From Solibacillus silvestris_B (GTDB taxonomy: Bacteria > Bacillota > Bacilli > Bacillales_A > Planococcaceae): a stretch of DNA of 64,000 nucleotides. Under the pieces are notes generated by a model. The model did no database searches. It was not told where the DNA came from and was given only the letters and a program-made list of their open reading frames with translations. Location of the stretch: NCBI RefSeq assembly GCF_051967575.1, contig NZ_JBQCJW010000004.1:62001-126000 (forward strand), in the 5' to 3' direction. Both the position numbers and the translations under genes were made by a program. Of this stretch, positions 61,188 through 64,000 are shown one piece after another (the first letter of the stretch is position 1; each line of letters opens with the position of its first letter).

Positions 61188-61378
61188 CTTTATTCTCCTT
61201 TTTTCACAGCGTATGTCGAATTTTTTGCAATTATGTACTTTATATGAATGTAGAGCGAAAATGTCCTGTTTTTGTAAATGTTTGATACAATTATTTTAAC
61301 TACTATCAACTTTGGCAAATACATGTTTTCCGGGGCGCAATGATTTAATATTCCAAGACAGTTTAGGGGGAGTTTAAG

Positions 61379-62401
61379 ATGAGGCAACATGCAGAAAGGG
61401 AAATCGTTCTTCCGACAGCCCTTTGTGATAAAAAAGGCAATTTAAATCCAGAGGCAATCGGCTTTGCACGAATGCCCATTATCGACTGCAATTTATCCGG
61501 TCATTTTATGCGCAAGAAAAAATGGAATTACTGGTGTGTGTATGGCGAGGAAATTTTATTTTCCGCAACGATCAGCCATTTGGATTATGCGGCTGTGTGC
61601 TTCGTTTATTTCCTCGAATATGAAACACAGCGCTATTTCGAAAAAACAATATTAATTCCACTTGGGGCAAAAGTAAAAATGCCGACACAGGTTTTGGAAA
61701 CGATTCAATACAAAAATAGCGAAATGTCCATTCAGCTCACATATTTCAACGGTGATACACATTTAACAGTCATTGCCCCCGATTTTGACGGGGATCATCT
61801 ACATGCGGAACTGACGATTGAGCATCCTAAAAACGATGAATCGCTCAATGTTGTCATTCCATGGAATCGTAAAACATTTCAATTCACGGCGAAGCATCAC
61901 ACTTTACCGACTTCAGGCATTGTAAAAATCGGGAATCGCCGTTTTACCTTTACACAGGAAGAGAGCTTTGCTGTGCTCGATTACGGGCGCGGTATATGGC
62001 CACGTGAAGCAACATGGAATTGGGGGATGGCATCACAGCGTGTGCGGGGACAAAGAATCGGCATAAATTTCGGGGGGCAATGGACAGACGGCACTGGCAT
62101 GACGGAAAATGCTGTCTTCATTGACGGCAAGATGACGAAAATCCACGAAGATGTGCTGTTTCACTATGACCGCACCGATTTTATGAAACCTTGGACAGTG
62201 AAATCGAAATTCAGCGGACAAGTAGATTTAACGTTTACACCATTTTTTGAACGTATGGCAGAAACAAATGTTAAGTTAATCGCTTCTTCCGCCCATCAAA
62301 TGGTCGGCTACTACAATGGCAATATTCAGCTGGAAAACGGGGAAACCGTGCAAATCCAGCAAATGCTTGGCTGCATTGAAGAGCATGTGGCAAAATGGTA
62401 A
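61379..62401 (+). CDS. DUF2804 family protein
   Basis: 340 residues. The N-terminal part (PTALCDKKGNLNPEAIGFAR, DCNLSGHFMRKKKWNYWCVY) and C-terminal part (GRGIWPREATWNWGMASQRV, GINFGGQWTDGTGMTENAVF, IQLENGETVQIQQMLGCIEE) match DUF2804, a predicted beta-rich fold of unknown function. The conserved Trp, Asp and Arg residues hint at binding a hydrophobic or sugar ligand. GGGGGAGTTTAAG precedes the ATG. No operon partner; it precedes the HelD gene by about 110 bases. Confidence 0.85.
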   Translation: MRQHAEREIVLPTALCDKKGNLNPEAIGFARMPIIDCNLSGHFMRKKKWNYWCVYGEEILFSATISHLDYAAVCFVYFLEYETQRYFEKTILIPLGAKVKMPTQVLETIQYKNSEMSIQLTYFNGDTHLTVIAPDFDGDHLHAELTIEHPKNDESLNVVIPWNRKTFQFTAKHHTLPTSGIVKIGNRRFTFTQEESFAVLDYGRGIWPREATWNWGMASQRVRGQRIGINFGGQWTDGTGMTENAVFIDGKMTKIHEDVLFHYDRTDFMKPWTVKSKFSGQVDLTFTPFFERMAETNVKLIASSAHQMVGYYNGNIQLENGETVQIQQMLGCIEEHVAKW

Positions 62402-62509
62402 ATCTCCGGAGGGATCAAATGTCTTTTTGACTTTTCATCCCCTTGAATATCCCTCTCCCATTTTGTTAAGATAATTACCTATTCTTTGATTAGTGATGGG
62501 GGGAACGAC

Positions 62510-64000
62510 ATGATGGCACAACAAGATTTCAAAAAGGAACAGCAGCGTTTGCAGGAGACGGTCCATTATATGGATCAAATTTTGCAAAGCTCAAAAAAGG
62601 ATATTGAAACAGCGCAGGAAAATATCAGGTCCGCAATGGCAAATGTTGATTACTTGGACTCGAGTGACAGCTTCCTGAATATTTTAATGAACACGCGCTT
62701 TTTCGAGCTTGCGCGCAATCAAAAAGAAGGTTTGGAGGCAATCCGCCAAAAACCGTATTTTGCAAGAATCCATTTCCAGCGCGCACAAGAGAACGAGGAA
62801 TTTTTGTATATCGGGAAAACTTCTCTCTTCCATAGCGAAACACATGAGCCGATTATTGTCGATTGGCGTTCCCCTGTCGCAAATGTCTACTATGATGGCC
62901 GACTTGGTGATATTACATATGATGTCCGTGGCGAAGAACATTCCGGTCATTTATTTGCAAAGCGTCAATACAAAATCGAAAATGCCGAGCTGCTCGATTA
63001 CCGTGATGTCGATTTAACAACGAATGATGAACTACTCCAGGAGGCACTCGAAGGAAAGGCCGATGTCAGACTGACCGAAATCGTCTCAACTATACAAAAA
63101 GAACAAAACGAGATTATTCGAGCACATCTTCGCCAGCCCATTCTCGTGCAAGGTGCAGCCGGTTCAGGTAAAACAACCATTGCGCTGCACAGAATTTCCT
63201 ACTTCCTCTATACGATGGGCGAGCATTTCAATGCCGAGCAGCTGATGATTTTAGCACCCAACCATTTATTTATAGAATATATCGGCGACGTTTTGCCTGA
63301 GCTCGGGGTCGATAAAATTTGTCAAACAACATATGCCCAATATGTGCTTGATGCTCTCAACATAAAGTTAAAGCTTCAAAATCCAAACGAACAACTTGAA
63401 CAGCTTGTCGCAAACCCTTCAGCACAGCACAACGGCTTAATGATCCTGAAAATGAAAGGCAGCCCATTTTATGAGCTCATGATGAATCGCTTTTTGCAGC
63501 ATTATGAAGAGCAGCTGGCCGCTTTGTTCGAGGATGTGTTCATTGAGAAATACCGCATTATGAAAGGGGATCATTTACGCAAGCTTTTTTTAGCGGAGTT
63601 CCACTATATGCCGATCGAAAAGCGGCTCGAACGCATCAGGAAAGTCATCCAAACGGAAGTGAAACGAAAAACGGTCACTGTCCTTGCTACATTAAACACG
63701 CGCTATGAAGAAGCTATAGGGCGTGCATTAAATGGAATGCGTGATGCGGAAAAACGCCGTCGCACCGTTACAAAACTGATCGATGAACGCGACGAGCGCA
63801 TCCCGAAAATCAGACAGGAGGCAAAATCCACGGCTTCCGTTTACATGAAAAGATTCCAAAAGGCGAAAATTAAACAGCTGTACCGTTCGCTCATCACAAA
63901 CCGCGAGCTATTGGGCGAAATTGCCCCCGAATGGACATTGGAAGAAGTCGGGCAATTTTTAAAGGCACATCAAAAAGAACAATGGATGCTTGAAGATTTA
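62510..64000 (+). CDS. HelD-like ATPase (UvrD/Rep superfamily), 3' end beyond window
   Basis: 497 residues visible; the frame is open to the last base. The N-terminal coiled coil (about 1-80), KPYFARIHF, FLYIGKTSLF, VDWRSPVANVYYDGRLG and LTEIVSTIQKEQNEIIR match the HelD N-terminal region, and Walker A is GAAGSGKTT (215-223). GGGGGGAACGAC precedes the double ATG. It is a different branch from the copy at 14187-16379, with a longer N-terminal insert and QGAAGSG in place of LGPPGSG, closer to the canonical HelD core. Probably releases stalled RNA polymerase. Confidence 0.88.
   Translation, partial: MMAQQDFKKEQQRLQETVHYMDQILQSSKKDIETAQENIRSAMANVDYLDSSDSFLNILMNTRFFELARNQKEGLEAIRQKPYFARIHFQRAQENEEFLYIGKTSLFHSETHEPIIVDWRSPVANVYYDGRLGDITYDVRGEEHSGHLFAKRQYKIENAELLDYRDVDLTTNDELLQEALEGKADVRLTEIVSTIQKEQNEIIRAHLRQPILVQGAAGSGKTTIALHRISYFLYTMGEHFNAEQLMILAPNHLFIEYIGDVLPELGVDKICQTTYAQYVLDALNIKLKLQNPNEQLEQLVANPSAQHNGLMILKMKGSPFYELMMNRFLQHYEEQLAALFEDVFIEKYRIMKGDHLRKLFLAEFHYMPIEKRLERIRKVIQTEVKRKTVTVLATLNTRYEEAIGRALNGMRDAEKRRRTVTKLIDERDERIPKIRQEAKSTASVYMKRFQKAKIKQLYRSLITNRELLGEIAPEWTLEEVGQFLKAHQKEQWMLEDL

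Overview
The window looks like a chromosomal segment of a low-GC Gram-positive rod of the Bacillales, most like Planococcaceae (Solibacillus/Lysinibacillus). This rests on strong AGGAGG-type ribosome sites, frequent TTG/GTG starts, and the gene set: HelD, UppP, CtaB, Spx and SE1832-family proteins, an SLH-anchored surface protein, DUF4179 anti-sigma and YwbE. Genus assignment is inference. No tRNA, rRNA, CRISPR array or intact phage was seen.

Layout. 1-6.2 kb: end of an ECF sigma/anti-sigma pair, topB, a chemoreceptor, and a cold-shock gene with a long structured leader. 6.3-9 kb: an ABC-2 exporter (permease plus ATPase) behind a regulator that joins a degenerate ABC-ATPase-like domain to a LytTR DNA-binding domain; two LytTR-type sites lie in the exporter promoter. 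9.2-12.3 kb: an aminotransferase and a MarR-MFS operon with a palindromic operator. 13.3-28 kb: mostly housekeeping or stress genes (uppP, HelD-like ATPase, ATP-grasp-like protein, FMN reductase, SDR, PseG-like protein, ABC-F, an Spx paralogue lacking the second switch cysteine, MarR, ECF sigma, GNAT-aminotransferase fusion, plsY, YrvL-like protein). 27.9-35.4 kb: M20 dipeptidase, ctaB, AbrB-type transporter, acetaldehyde dehydrogenase plus DUF779. 35.5-40.1 kb: an accessory islet with a decayed phage replication gene, a NUDIX gene, a PLD-helicase-DUF3427 protein and a PUA/EVE-like HNH endonuclease, most likely anti-phage. 40.9-46.1 kb: SLH-CAP protein, ABC exporter, M19 dipeptidase, ywbE.

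46.5-56 kb is a catabolic cluster: GntR(FCD) regulator, TRAP transporter, RidA, CHA aldolase (GalC/LigK-like), 4-oxalomesaconate hydratase (GalB-like, PIG-L fold) and a two-domain VOC extradiol dioxygenase, with a divergent MFS transporter and scoAB. The pieces fit uptake, ring cleavage, hydration and aldol cleavage of a gallate-like trihydroxybenzoate to pyruvate plus oxaloacetate. The divergent promoters share a TTGTTCAACAA palindrome matching the FCD-GntR operator form. 56.1-64 kb: a stress protein, a Cache chemoreceptor, a nitroreductase, an amidase-like protein, DUF2804 and a second HelD-like ATPase running off the end.

The most unusual feature is a family of long non-coding interspersed repeats (four copies, about 0.5-0.9 kb). 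Each carries a row of three or four palindromes of the form AATARRCGGA-N5-TCCGYYTATT. All lie in the same orientation, each directly against the terminator of a minus-strand gene. One copy has lost a palindrome and another carries a nested MITE-like insertion with a target duplication.
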